A stretch of 64,000 bases of DNA, taken from contig CDRNVI010000014.1 of NCBI GenBank assembly GCA_977017575.1, positions 124,001 to 188,000 on the forward strand, read 5' to 3'. The DNA is from Paramoeba atlantica. Lineage: Eukaryota; Discosea. The notes beneath the pieces were generated by a model, which worked only from the letters and a program-made list of their open reading frames with translations, was not told the origin of the DNA and searched no databases. The number at the start of each line of letters is the position of its first letter. Position 1 is the stretch's first letter. Of the stretch, positions 39,139 to 49,490 are shown piece by piece. Both the position numbers and the translations under genes were made by a program.

Positions 39139-42100
39139 TCACATTCCCGCAAACGCACTACGTGGACGAAACCCTGTTTGAGGTACCGATGGCGGGAAAC
39201 CCCCGCGACCCCCATTGTTGGTTCCCCCCTCCTGCGTTTTCCCATTGTTCCGCGAAAGACCATTTCCCCATCCATGGCCTTGAGCTCCCCTTTCATGTTG
39301 TCCATTGGGACTCTGAAAACGAGTATTGGACCCAAATACTGCAGTCTCAGTTTGTGCTGGTCCACCAGTACTCATCTCTGTCGCATTCCCAGCGGCGGGA
39401 GACCAAAACCCAGCCGAGGCTGAAAATGCAGAACGTGCACCAAATCCTGTTGAACTCTTTCCCATGCTATTCGAAGAACTTCCAAATCCAACATTGGAGG
39501 AAGGGGAACTGTTCCCCATCGTATTTGAATGCCCAAAACCTCCAAATCCTCCATGAGAGGAGAGGGCACCACTTCCCATAGTCTTCGCACCCCCCCATCC
39601 GCCCACTCCCCCAGGGAAGGAATTTGAATCCCCTAAAGAATTCATTTCCCCTAATGGGTTACTCCCCCCAAAGGGATGAGGCGCGGAGGATAAAACCGTA
39701 TTTGTGGGGAATACGCTTTCAGAGGGTTTCGCTGTGGTTGGCTCCACAGCGATGGGATTACCGAGTGTCTGATTTTCCTTATTCTTCTCCTTATTCTTAT
39801 TCCTTTCAAGATTCTTCTGTTCTTCTCCTTCTCCTCCGTTGTTCCCCTTATTTTGTGAAATCCCCCTAGAAGAGGAAGAGGAAGAAGAAAAGGGGTTCGA
39901 ACCTGTTTGAGGGTTCGTAGAAGAAAATTTAGCAAAGGGATGAGAGAACGGAACCTTTGCGTTTCCGGAGTCAGCGACAAAGGAGGAAGAAGAAAAAGAA
40001 AAAGGTGTTGTGGAGGAAGAGACCATTTTTTCATTCCCTTGTGTTTCTCCTGTTGTTGTTTTCGTTTTTTGTTCTCCTGTTGTTGTCGCTATTGTGGAAA
40101 AGGGGGAGGGGGGTGGGGGCTGGGTGGCCCAGGGGGATTTAAAGGGGTGAGTGGTGGTCGTGGTGGTCGTCCCCGTGGGTTGGGTAGTGGAGACCGTGGT
40201 GAAGGGTGAGGGGGTGGGCATTTTCGTCGTGTTTTCGGGGACAGAGGGTGGAGGAGGGGGAGCGCAAGGAGGGAGGGAAGGTCTTAAGGGAGGGGTGGGG
40301 TGGGTTGCGGTGGCGGAGAGGGTAGGGGAGGGGCTTGGGATTTTATGCTCAGGCTTTTGTGGAGCGCTGGATGGTGGTTTTACCCCGAAAGAAAGGTTTG
40401 TGAAGGGATTCAAAGTCTTGTCTTCGGGTTCTGGTATGTCCTTCTCTACGACGGACGATGTTGTCGTCCCGTGAGTCACGTTTTCTTTAAAAATATTTAT
40501 ATCGGTATTTGGCTTTGAGCCCACGTTTTCCGTATGAGACATCATCTGAGACTCAAGCCTGTTTTCACTGGAAAAAGCGCTCGTCGACTGGTCAAACTGA
40601 AACACAGAGGGTATTTCATTTGATTTCATGAGTGTTTCCGGAGTTTTGGTCGATATTTCAGTGTCAATGCTTTTTGTTGAGACTTTAAAATCGAAAGCCT
40701 TCGGAGTTAAGCTCGCCTCCTTTCCCTCTGGAGATTTCACCGCAAAGGAAAAGGGAGAAGATTTTTCAAATAGATTTGATTGCGGCAAATTTGTTTCCGT
40801 ATCGAATGAAGCCTTGACATCGCCTGATGCAGCCTCCTTTGATTTTGGGAGTAAAGTGGATAGTACCTGTGAAGAAAACGATGGAGTTTCAGCCTTTTGT
40901 TCTAGCAAAGAACCTGTATTGGCGATGCTAGCTTGACTTTTTAGGTTGTTCGAAAAAGAATTGACAGAATCCTTGGAACCCTTCGTCTCTAGATGTGATG
41001 ATAATTCAATGGCTGAAGTCTTTTTAGTGCCAGCAGCAAAATTTACGTCAGAAAAAGGTGTCGCGTTTTCTGTTTCATCTATGTTTTCGAGTTGTTGTCC
41101 AATCGAAAGACTGGTCGTATTTTCAATAAAAGAAAGAGCAACTTCCTTAGAAGATGACAATAGCGTACTCGCTGTGGATTTTTCGGGGGCCGTTTTATCT
41201 GATTTGACATAAAGTTCCTGCGCAATGACATCCTTTTTACCCTGTATTGACGTTGGAGTAATAGAGCGCATATCCTCTCTGGAATGAGTACTCATGCCAG
41301 CTGAATCCAAAGCCTGAGTCGTATTTAAAGCTAACGATGACACGGGTTTGTTGCTTCGTGTTTCCAGTTGTTCGACTTGTAATTTATCGGTAAATATTTT
41401 TGACCCCTTTACTGCCAATTGTTGTCGAAAGTGAGACGAAGGAGGTGGAAAAGGATCTGGCGATGCCTCTCGTGAACTCTTGATAGAAGATACGTCTAGT
41501 GAAGGCATCGCGGCTCGACCTGAGTGGTCTGGTTTGCGAGTTACGTTCGGATTTTTCGAGATTTGTTCAGAAGGCAATGTTTCGCTATTCTGGAGACTGC
41601 TTTCTTCAAATGACTTTCGGTTGCTGTCCTTGTAATGCAGAAAGTTTGTATTTACGCCTTTATCCACATCATCCGTCTGTGAGGCCCGACTTTCCGATGG
41701 TCGTAGTTTCGACTTTGAAACGGTCGCCTTTGAGTGATCTGAGACGGGCGCCGACGTAGGGACTCGAAAGCCTTTAAATTTAGGAATTGGCTTTTTCCTG
41801 ATGCCTTCCCCACTTTCCTTCGTACTGCTACGTGTCGATAGTCGTCCACATTCCTCGGTTAGAGATTCCCAGGTCGTTGCACGTTCGGGATGAGCAGATC
41901 CAAGATACAGTTGAGTAAATCCAAACATAAAGTCACCAGAGCTCGGCAAGGTGGAATCTCTCTTGGTAGCTGTTTCGTCCTTTTCTAAAGAACTAGAGAC
42001 AACATTGTCACGAGGTGAGTTAGTGTCTGCGTCCAAAAATGGTGTTAAAATGGCCGAGTTGACGCTACGTACCGAGTGAGCTTGTGTACCAGAGGCTAGC

Positions 42101-43821
42101 GAGGGGGCACGTGAGCGCATCCGCTGCACTTCACGAAGAGTCTCGCGGAGCTTGTCCCGTTCCGCTTCAAGACGGGCATTCATCGATTCCATTCGTTGTT
42201 CCATGATAGGATACACATTTCGTAGCTCCGAGCACTGTGACACGCTACGCTTTCGTATTTCATCGACAAGCGTGGAGCTCATCTTTGTATCTGTGGGTTC
42301 TGCGGATGATGAATCAATCGACAGAGTCTCTAAGAAGTTCTCAAGCCATGCGGTGCGTTTATCAAGATCGTTCGCACTATTAACAGGGTTGATAGAATTT
42401 ATATCAAAGACAGTAGATTGGATACCTTCGTTGTACAGATTTTCTTCCACAGAACCTTCTCCAAGTTCCATGTTGGCAGAATGTACCACACTAGGGTGTG
42501 TTATTTGCGAACTCCACTTAGAACCCAATGATTGCTCAGTTGAAGGCTCTAGCATTGTCTCTGAGAAAATTTCCTTCTTTATGGAAACATTCTCTGATGC
42601 GATTATGAGAGCATCTCCAGTGAAATGTCCAGACGAAGGGGAGTACGACTGTTGCAAATCGGAAGCCAAACCATGTAGATTCGCTTGATCAAAACTGGAA
42701 AGCTGTACAAAATCGGAAATAACTCCTGATCGAGTATCGTTTAGCCAATTTTTTCGTATTTCGCTCATCTCAATCGATTCAGGATAGGGGCTTAGCTCTG
42801 GTGTATGACGCCCCACAAGCGACTGAGACGTGCTGCTGGGGGTTTTTTGATGATCTGGATTCGCAAGGACGTGCCCTGGGATCTCTGCTTCGTTCGCTTT
42901 CAGCGTCAGGACATCCATAAATTCGGAAATCGAAGAGCTGTGCCGCGTCGTCCTATCTTCATCGGACTCGTAGAAACTTTGGGAAGCGCAACTCTCACTG
43001 TCGCTCAAAGAACCGAATGGAGGAGAGTACGCAACAGACTCCGCCTGGGGGAAATCTCGAAAAGCCGATGTATTCCGGATTTCGCCATTACTATTTTTAT
43101 TGTTATTCTTCTCTTGAAGTTTTTGTGCAAGCCGCATAGCCAAACCAAAGCCGCCAAGGCCTGCGGACGAGGAAGGCGCTTGAAAAGGCATGCTCGACGT
43201 CCGATGGATATCATCCAGAGTCTCGTGAGATACAAAGTTCTTTGCAGTTTGTGATTTGATACACTTGTCATTTTCTGATTCAATGTGTGGGCCTTCTTCG
43301 CAGCTCTTTCCTAGTCCTGTATCCGCTACTGAAAGCCCTTTGAGGGTAGAAATTGAAGTTTCGACTTTGTCAAACAATATTTCTGATGTCGAGTGCTTCG
43401 CATTTGGCGTGCTACACAACATGCTAGAGTCGGAACGCAGCGATAGTTTTTGATCAATTGAAGGAATTTGATTCTCCGTGAAAGACAACGAATCCGAAGG
43501 TGATAGATTCGAAGACTTTGTAGATAATGTGTCACTTCCTGACTCTGAGAGCATATCGAATTCCTCAACATAATCATGTGTGCTAAGTACCGGTGTGTCC
43601 TTTGGAAAATTCGTAAAGGCCGATGTAAACTTTTTAGTTGACTTGTTTTCATTCTTTTCTATAGCGTTTTTCAACTGCACGAGACCATGAAATCCGCCTG
43701 TAGAAGAAACACTGGATGTACTCAAAAATGGATTTGAAGCCTTCGACTTTTCATCTGGTTTATCTGAGAATACGCTCGATAAAGACATCTTATTGCCTTT
43801 GAAAGGATTTGAGTCAACCAT
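39139..43821 (-). CDS. FG/NPF-rich protein, nucleoporin-like
   Basis: 1,560 residues, the largest gene here. Mostly disordered Ser/Thr/Pro/Asn-rich sequence with scattered NPF (SNPFKG, SNPFLS, LNPFTNLSFG, SNPFSS) and FG motifs that become dense at the end (GGFGGFGHSN, SNVGFGSSS, TGFGAR). A short coiled-coil lies at about 530-570 (MEQRMESMNARLEAERDKLR). A polyproline and Thr tract (about 1,175-1,255) marks low-complexity DNA. FG repeats form the permeability barrier of nuclear pores, so a nucleoporin is the best reading. NPF motifs also bind EH-domain endocytic proteins, so an endocytic adaptor is the main alternative. Confidence 0.65.
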   Translation of the reverse strand: MVDSNPFKGNKMSLSSVFSDKPDEKSKASNPFLSTSSVSSTGGFHGLVQLKNAIEKNENKSTKKFTSAFTNFPKDTPVLSTHDYVEEFDMLSESGSDTLSTKSSNLSPSDSLSFTENQIPSIDQKLSLRSDSSMLCSTPNAKHSTSEILFDKVETSISTLKGLSVADTGLGKSCEEGPHIESENDKCIKSQTAKNFVSHETLDDIHRTSSMPFQAPSSSAGLGGFGLAMRLAQKLQEKNNNKNSNGEIRNTSAFRDFPQAESVAYSPPFGSLSDSESCASQSFYESDEDRTTRHSSSISEFMDVLTLKANEAEIPGHVLANPDHQKTPSSTSQSLVGRHTPELSPYPESIEMSEIRKNWLNDTRSGVISDFVQLSSFDQANLHGLASDLQQSYSPSSGHFTGDALIIASENVSIKKEIFSETMLEPSTEQSLGSKWSSQITHPSVVHSANMELGEGSVEENLYNEGIQSTVFDINSINPVNSANDLDKRTAWLENFLETLSIDSSSAEPTDTKMSSTLVDEIRKRSVSQCSELRNVYPIMEQRMESMNARLEAERDKLRETLREVQRMRSRAPSLASGTQAHSVRSVNSAILTPFLDADTNSPRDNVVSSSLEKDETATKRDSTLPSSGDFMFGFTQLYLGSAHPERATTWESLTEECGRLSTRSSTKESGEGIRKKPIPKFKGFRVPTSAPVSDHSKATVSKSKLRPSESRASQTDDVDKGVNTNFLHYKDSNRKSFEESSLQNSETLPSEQISKNPNVTRKPDHSGRAAMPSLDVSSIKSSREASPDPFPPPSSHFRQQLAVKGSKIFTDKLQVEQLETRSNKPVSSLALNTTQALDSAGMSTHSREDMRSITPTSIQGKKDVIAQELYVKSDKTAPEKSTASTLLSSSKEVALSFIENTTSLSIGQQLENIDETENATPFSDVNFAAGTKKTSAIELSSHLETKGSKDSVNSFSNNLKSQASIANTGSLLEQKAETPSFSSQVLSTLLPKSKEAASGDVKASFDTETNLPQSNLFEKSSPFSFAVKSPEGKEASLTPKAFDFKVSTKSIDTEISTKTPETLMKSNEIPSVFQFDQSTSAFSSENRLESQMMSHTENVGSKPNTDINIFKENVTHGTTTSSVVEKDIPEPEDKTLNPFTNLSFGVKPPSSAPQKPEHKIPSPSPTLSATATHPTPPLRPSLPPCAPPPPPSVPENTTKMPTPSPFTTVSTTQPTGTTTTTTTHPFKSPWATQPPPPSPFSTIATTTGEQKTKTTTGETQGNEKMVSSSTTPFSFSSSSFVADSGNAKVPFSHPFAKFSSTNPQTGSNPFSSSSSSSRGISQNKGNNGGEGEEQKNLERNKNKEKNKENQTLGNPIAVEPTTAKPSESVFPTNTVLSSAPHPFGGSNPLGEMNSLGDSNSFPGGVGGWGGAKTMGSGALSSHGGFGGFGHSNTMGNSSPSSNVGFGSSSNSMGKSSTGFGARSAFSASAGFWSPAAGNATEMSTGGPAQTETAVFGSNTRFQSPNGQHERGAQGHGWGNGLSRNNGKTQEGGTNNGGRGGFPPSVPQTGFRPRSAFAGM

Positions 43822-44106
43822 TGTATTTGAGGGAGTATTTTTAAAAAGTCACTTTTCTCTCAAGCATGAATATGACATTTTTTTTGTAGGTCTAAGAATA
43901 CGAAGAAGCATATCATACGTAAGAGCATATTGAAAAAGCGGTGGAACGAATTATTTGTTCACTGTTGAACTCGTAGTAGTTACGAATAAGTCACAAATAA
44001 ATAAGTTACAAATAAAAGCACGGTGAAAATACTGTATAAGAATTGAGAATCTGAAATACCTTAAAGAACTGTTAATGTATTTTATACAGGAAGACGATTG
44101 AACTCT

Positions 44107-45273
44107 TCAGGCGTTTGCCACATGCTCCTCAACACGTTCACATAAATCAGCTGAAAACAAGTTGTTCCTAATATTGATTTCTACTAAAAACGGTGGTAGC
44201 TGCTCGAGTACGAAACCTCCTTCAAAGCTGTTGTTCTGTAGAAAAAGTATTTCTAGTTCTTCAGGAAAATGTTTCCAATCAAGTTCTCCGTGAAATTTGT
44301 TATGACTAACATTAATAATTTGCAGACGTTGCGGAAGTTTTCTCACGTCAAGTAGGCCACTAAATTCGTTGTGGCTTATGTCAAAATATATGAGACTGAG
44401 TGGAAGGCTGCTCAGATCAACGTTACCTTGGAAAAAATTTTTACTCAAATCAAGCCTCTGCAAGCTCGGAGGAAGCCCACAAAACATTGTTTCCCCGATT
44501 AATAGGTTATTCATTAGTCGCAGATCTAGAAGTCTCTGCGGTAGATTGCTCAACACTACTTCTCCGGTGAATTGGTTGTACCCAAGGTTAAGTTCAGCCA
44601 TAGTATGAGGTAGGTTTTCGAGATCTAGATTCCCGGAAAATCTATTTGAGCTTAAATCCAAGTAATTGAGCACTGGTGCGACATCACGAATCATGGAAAG
44701 ATCGACTGTACCGTAAAAATTATTCCGATTCAATTCAAGTGAGTTTAGGTTGCTTGGTAATTCGTTCCAATCGGTGAAAAAGCCGTTAAACTGGTTATCA
44801 ACAATGTGAAATGTTCGAAGAGCGCGTGGAATCTCAGTAAATGCAAACTGCCCCGAGCATCCGTTATTCGCAAGGTCTAGGTGTAGGAGATCCGAAGGTA
44901 GGTCTCGCATCACAAAATTTCCGCTAAAGTGGCAATCTGAAACAAAAAACGTCGTCAAGTTTCGAGGCAAAGCGTCAGTTGGTATTAAGCCTTGCAACTC
45001 TGGATTTGAAAAACAAGAAAAAGTTTTGATACTATTAGGTAAATGATGCCAACTAAAGTTGCCGCGCAGTGACAGAGCATTCCAGGAGAGTCCCCGTGCC
45101 GTATTTTTTACATCGCAATGAATTCCTTTCCAACTACAGCACGATTGTGACTGATTCCATGAAGCGTGTGTATGAGCAATATTACTAATGAAAATGGAAA
45201 GCTCGGACTCCTGGCAAAGCAGCGCGCCACGCACCTTACCCAATCTTGCACGTTTGTAGGGAGGGCTCTCCAT
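44107..45273 (-). CDS. LRR protein, longest of the family
   Basis: 388 residues with the most regular array: cap (S-W-N-Q-S-Q-S-C-C-S-W-K-G-I-H-C at about 37-52) and about thirteen units with consensus L-x-L-x-x-N-x-F-x-G-x-x-x-L-x-x-LP. Individual units include LPQRLLDLRLMNNLLIGE and LPLSLIYFDISHNEFSG. It ends SADLCERVEEHVANA, with one Cys in a possible C-cap. No signal peptide at this ATG (MESPPYKRARLGKV), a puzzling difference from 28566 and 34912. The block GKVRGALLCQESELSIFISN is the family N-terminal element. Confidence 0.9.
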   Translation of the reverse strand: MESPPYKRARLGKVRGALLCQESELSIFISNIAHTHASWNQSQSCCSWKGIHCDVKNTARGLSWNALSLRGNFSWHHLPNSIKTFSCFSNPELQGLIPTDALPRNLTTFFVSDCHFSGNFVMRDLPSDLLHLDLANNGCSGQFAFTEIPRALRTFHIVDNQFNGFFTDWNELPSNLNSLELNRNNFYGTVDLSMIRDVAPVLNYLDLSSNRFSGNLDLENLPHTMAELNLGYNQFTGEVVLSNLPQRLLDLRLMNNLLIGETMFCGLPPSLQRLDLSKNFFQGNVDLSSLPLSLIYFDISHNEFSGLLDVRKLPQRLQIINVSHNKFHGELDWKHFPEELEILFLQNNSFEGGFVLEQLPPFLVEINIRNNLFSADLCERVEEHVANA

Positions 45274-45573
45274 TGAATACGTAAGAGAATATCAATTCTG
45301 TACAACTAACGCAAATGATAGATGTTTCGGATAATAGTGACCATAAATGCAAAACAGTATCATAAATGTTATGAAGTAACCCTTTAACCACCTAATCGAT
45401 GCGGAAGTCGTTTTCATACGAAATCCCGAAATTCAGAGGTGGGTATATTATCTACCCCTTGTTCACGATATCACCCGGTAACATAGGCCCTGGTATGTTA
45501 TGGTACTACGAGTATGTTACCCCGGGTCCCCGTTTAATCTGAGTAACTCAATTCAGGAAATCATGTAAATCAG

Positions 45574-46390
45574 TCAAAGTTTCATGCAAGGAAAATGTAC
45601 TTTTCTTTTCGATGGATAAGCAAGCTCTTGTCGCCGGTGCAGTGTGATACCAGTACCCCTCACCGAAAGATACGCACCCCACGGGAGGTCTTCTTTGTGT
45701 AGTTCTCCGTGAAGTGCTTCGTTGTTGTCCAGATAGGGACTCAGAATTCCATGAAGAGAGTCGAAATTTAAATATCCGCGAAATAAATTCGCCGAAAGGC
45801 CAAGATAGTGCAGCGCAGGTGGTAAATGCTGCAATTCCAGCTTGCCCGTCAGAGTATTATTGTTGAGACAGATGTGACTGATTCGCCTTGGCAATTGACT
45901 AAGGCAAATATCCCCTGAAAAATTGTTCTCTTCAAGGTAAAGATAAAGAAGACTTTGTGGTAAGGATGTCAAATTTACTGGCCCTGTGAAGTGATTTGTG
46001 GCAAGATTCAGGTATTCAAGCGAAGGAGGGAGTGAATCTAGACATACTGTACCAGTAAAATCATTAGTGGCCCCACAGAAATATGTGACAGTGTAGGGTA
46101 GATACGTCAAATGGAGTTCACCCCCAGCGCGAAACCATTTCAAATTGATTTTGTAGACTTGTGTGCTATATATATGTATATCGATTCTCCCATTTAATTC
46201 CGTACCACTCACACGCAGGGGTATTGACATTCCAGGAGGAATCTGGCTTCTTCACATCTGCGAATAGTCGGACTAGCTCGTACTCTTGTGGTAGCATAGC
46301 ACCCCTGACTTTAGAAGGACGCGCATGGTTCGAAATACTTACCTGTGATTGAGTTGAATCATCAGCAGGCCAAACCATTATGATCGACAT
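45574..46390 (-). pseudogene. LRR gene with microsatellite frameshift
   Basis: Nearly identical to the intact gene 56356-57162, except that about 46165-46180 carries a TATATATATG expansion (13 nt against 3 nt in the duplicate). The +10 shifts the frame just after the cap, so the first 70 codons (from ATG 46390) end in KWENRYTYI and stop. The six or so LRRs downstream stay open only in another frame. A recent, simple inactivation. Confidence 0.88.
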
Positions 46391-46631
46391 TTATCAGAAG
46401 ATCAATTGTGATAAAGTGTTTTTTTCGACTATTTGTTTAATTCATTCTTAATCCTTTGGTAGAGCGAACTGAGATGAACTATGGGTACTATTAAGTAGCA
46501 CTCATGCCTACACTACTAGCACACATTACCAGCGCAACGCTGATACTAGTATTGAATCTATGGCTGTACAAAAGAAAAAAATTCGAAACATTTGGAAAGC
46601 GTTTCTTTTACTGACTGTAGGTCAATGTCGT

Positions 46632-47459
46632 TCAGAACCGTACCTTCTGTTTTGAGATCTTGTCGTGATTCGGGCGTCTATGAACAGTAACGTTGGTTCC
46701 CATTGTTGAGACGTGTGTACCCCAAGGAAGTATTTTCTCCTCGATTTCCCCGTGGATCGCGTTGTTATTATTCAAGTGTAAACTTATACTTTCAGGAAGA
46801 GAATCTAGTATCACATACCCGTGGAAATGATTTTCTGAGAGATCGAGATAAATCAACGTGGAGGGCAACTGCTGCAAATCAGGAGTTCCTGCAAAAGCAT
46901 TTTCCATCAAATTGAGATGTTTTAATGAGTTTGGCAAACGGTTAAGGCAAACACTTCCAGAAAAATGGTTCCGTTCAAGTGACAAAATTTGTAACTTTTC
47001 CGGTAGTGAAGAAAGATCAACCGACCCTTCAAACTGATTTGCAGAAAGGCATAATAATTCAAGGGACGGGGGAAGTGAGTCTAGCTGTGCTCCGCCTGTG
47101 AAGTAGTTATTTCCCGCGTGAAAGCAAGCAACAGAGTATGGAAGGTACTGAAGATTCAGCTTACCTCGGAGCTTGCGCCCGTTAATAAAAGTTTTTCGCA
47201 CCGCATTTCCGTACTTTTCCCTATTGTACAGGTAATACATACTGGCTGTGCCCAAAGGAGACCCTCTTATTGCTTCCCACTCATTGGCGGGGGTGTCTAC
47301 GTTCCAAGAAGGATGTGGATTTTCCACCTCTTCGAATAAGCGTACGAGTTCGTATTCCTGTGGCAGCAACGCGGCTCGTATCTTGGCTGGTCGTTCTGCA
47401 CGGGAAGGGTTCGTCGGTTGACACTCTTCACTATGAACGTATTGAAATAGTGTTACCAT
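46632..47459 (-). CDS. LRR protein, subgroup LPQEYELVRLF
   Basis: Start at ATG 47459 (275 residues). The short N-terminus MVTLFQYVHSEECQP is weakly hydrophobic. Block KIRAALLPQEYELVRLFEEV, cap W-N-V-D-T-P-A-N-E-W (Asn replaces the usual Cys), then an insert rich in Tyr/Lys and seven LRRs. Closest to the 45574/56356 pair in having EY-ELVRLF and the ending GTxVTVHRR. Adjacent to the pseudogene in the same orientation. Confidence 0.85.
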   Translation of the reverse strand: MVTLFQYVHSEECQPTNPSRAERPAKIRAALLPQEYELVRLFEEVENPHPSWNVDTPANEWEAIRGSPLGTASMYYLYNREKYGNAVRKTFINGRKLRGKLNLQYLPYSVACFHAGNNYFTGGAQLDSLPPSLELLCLSANQFEGSVDLSSLPEKLQILSLERNHFSGSVCLNRLPNSLKHLNLMENAFAGTPDLQQLPSTLIYLDLSENHFHGYVILDSLPESISLHLNNNNAIHGEIEEKILPWGTHVSTMGTNVTVHRRPNHDKISKQKVRF

Positions 47460-47471
47460 GGAAAAAAACAA

Positions 47472-47940
47472 GATTAATACACTTCAATACACAATTGTTC
47501 GATACAAATTTTATAATCTAAACTTTACATTAGTGCATACAGTCTAAAGTTTCGTATGTGCAACCGGAAAGTATTGTTCTCGCATGCTAGAGCAGTATAT
47601 GAAAACATGGCTTATGAAAACATTCGATGGACGTTTCGTAGTAGCCAATATGAACAAATATTCTTCAGTCGTATTTTCTTGGCTTTACTGCATAGTTTTT
47701 AATGCCATGACGTCCGTCGTATAGAGAGGAAACTAGTTGCGAGTAGCTGGCGCATAGATGCGCTGGACAGACACGAAGGAAGAAACAGGCACCGACTTTC
47801 TTACCCCTTTCGTACAGAATGCCTTCTGTCCTGACGTCCACCCTTTGAGCCCTACACTTTCTCCGTGTTGTATTCACTTCTCATTTTTCATTTTCCCGGT
47901 CCCTACACATCTTTGTAACCTCTTCGCCCAACACCACGCC
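47472..47940. other. Spacer, no gene seen
   Basis: Intergenic between an LRR gene and the Rpb4-like gene; no repeat ends recognised. Confidence 0.4.
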
Positions 47941-48906
47941 CTACTCGCCTTCCCTCTCCGCCGTACTCTCCTCCGAGACATTTGTATTCGAGGAGGCATA
48001 AAACGGGTGTCCAGCAGAGGACATTCCAGAGGCTCCCCACTCCCTGTGGGTCGCTAACAAATGCCTCCCTAAATCCGGTCGATGAAACCCCTCAACCGCA
48101 CTCTCCAACCCCATTGGAGTACCCCCACCCGATCGGTTGGTTTCTCCAAACTCAGAAACCCCACCCCCCGAGCCCGAATAGATCGGGTCCTGGGGGTGGT
48201 AACTCACCACCTGTTCCACCGCCGTGACACCTTGGGCGTGTACACTCTCTACTTCCTCCCGTGAAGAAGCCCAAGAACCCCCTTGTGCTCGCCCCCCCTC
48301 TTCCCCTCTCTGCTCTCCCCGCTCTCGTGCCTCTCCTGCCCTCACCGCTGTGAGCTCCACCAGGAGCGACACGACATCACCGGGGTGATACCGCAGCAGG
48401 GTGGGGATGAGACGAACCGCCGAGGCATAGCCCCCGGGGTTGTGCTCGAGAACACACGCGATCTCGTAAGGGGGGAGCGCGGAGAGGGGGGGAGGGGAGA
48501 GATGAGTAGATAGGGGATCCGAGGGATTGGGATTAAGATTCGAATCCGATGGATCATATGCATTAGGAAAAGGAGAAGAAAGGGGGGAGGGGGGAGAGGG
48601 AAAAGAAGAAGAGGGAGGGGAGGGGGAGGGGTGGAGAAGTCGAAGCCGTGCGGAGGAGAGGAGGGCGGTGGCGGCTTCGTAGTCGGGGAGAGGGTCGGAT
48701 CGTTGACGTTGGAGATGGATGGCCTCGAGGTAGGAGAGGGTGTTCTCGAGACCACGGTAGGCGGGGTGGGAGCGGTACTCCTTGTCGGAGAGCAGCCGGG
48801 TGTAGTTGCGTTTTTTGGCGTGGAGGAGGGTGAGGGCTTCGCGGGAGGTGAGGGCGGGGGCGGTGTCGAATGGAGGGTCAGGGGGGAGGGGAGGGTGTTC
48901 GTTCAT
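47941..48906 (-). CDS. Rpb4/RPC9 (CRCP)-like RNA polymerase subunit, extended
   Basis: Start at ATG 48906; the open frame upstream runs into a mobile element. 321 residues. ALTSREALTLLHAKKRN at about 17-33 matches the N-terminal 'LTxxEvxxLL' element. TLSYLEAIH near 57 matches the conserved YLxxI helix. After a Pro/Ser insert of about 55 residues, LPPYEIACVLEHNPGGYASA and VRLIPTLLRYHPGDVVSLLVE (about 145-185) match the HRDC-like core of the family. The C-terminal 130 residues are a polar extension not usual in the family. Pol III RPC9 and Pol II Rpb4 cannot be told apart here. Confidence 0.6.
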   Translation of the reverse strand: MNEHPPLPPDPPFDTAPALTSREALTLLHAKKRNYTRLLSDKEYRSHPAYRGLENTLSYLEAIHLQRQRSDPLPDYEAATALLSSARLRLLHPSPSPPSSSFPSPPSPLSSPFPNAYDPSDSNLNPNPSDPLSTHLSPPPLSALPPYEIACVLEHNPGGYASAVRLIPTLLRYHPGDVVSLLVELTAVRAGEARERGEQRGEEGGRAQGGSWASSREEVESVHAQGVTAVEQVVSYHPQDPIYSGSGGGVSEFGETNRSGGGTPMGLESAVEGFHRPDLGRHLLATHREWGASGMSSAGHPFYASSNTNVSEESTAEREGE

Positions 48907-48991
48907 AGGGTGGGGAGTAAAATGTGTAAAATACAAAAGGATTGTGCTGCTTGCGGATGAATGGTGAAACAGGTAAAGCTGGACATCACAT

Positions 48992-49092
48992 TTAGGCTCT
49001 TCGTTAAACGCGGTGGTTGTTTTCAATTTAGAAGTCACTCATGATGCGCGCTTCGCGTTGAAAACGACCACCGCGTTTAACGAAGAGCATAA
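48992..49092 (-). mobile_element. Palindromic element P, copy 1
   Basis: About 101 bp, with arms TTAGGCTCTTCGTTAAACGC and its complement and a spacer that carries CGCGAAGCGCG and GAGTGACTTC. The spacer is in the opposite orientation to copies 2-4, so the element as a whole is inverted. It lies just upstream of the Rpb4-like gene start. Confidence 0.8.
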
Positions 49093-49139
49093 AAAAGAAA
49101 AATTGCCAAAAGATCACGAAGAATTAGTTTCGTTGGGTG

Positions 49140-49490
49140 AAATAGCTCGATTTTCCTTTACCAGTAGGGTTAGGAAGCGCATCTGATGAAACAATCGTCA
49201 CAGAATGGTAGATGAGGTCCCAAACTCTCAAAATACGACTTAGGAATCAATTTTGGAAAAATAATATTATTAATTTTTCTATTGGTCAAAAAATTCTTTT
49301 GGGTCATCCCAAAAATTTCGAGAATTTTGACCTTGTCGGACCCCTCCTGCGCGTACCAGGGGGGGTCACCCCCAGGTGGGGGGGGGTGGAAAATTATCGC
49401 GGCGGCATACTCTACCACTTCCCTGCGCTCGATTTTGAAAATTTCAAAAAACGACGTACGCCCCCCCCTCATGAACCGCCCATTTTTTTG
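49140..49490 (-). repeat. R1 copy, inverted and partial
   Basis: The complement carries, in R1 order, the GGGGGTGAC/GTGTCC block, GACAAGGTC (R1: GACAAGTTCGGAC) and TTGAGAGTTTGGGACCTCA. Palindrome copy 1 sits beside it, as palindromes sit at the end of the other R1 copies. Confidence 0.55.

Noticed and set aside
39162-43254. Many plus-strand ORFs antisense to the FG/NPF gene
   Set aside because: Shadows of biased Ser/Thr/Pro codons; none has protein-like features.
48992-49092. Palindrome P as a rho-type or bacterial terminator
   Set aside because: It recurs as a dispersed element at R1 ends and the genome is eukaryotic.
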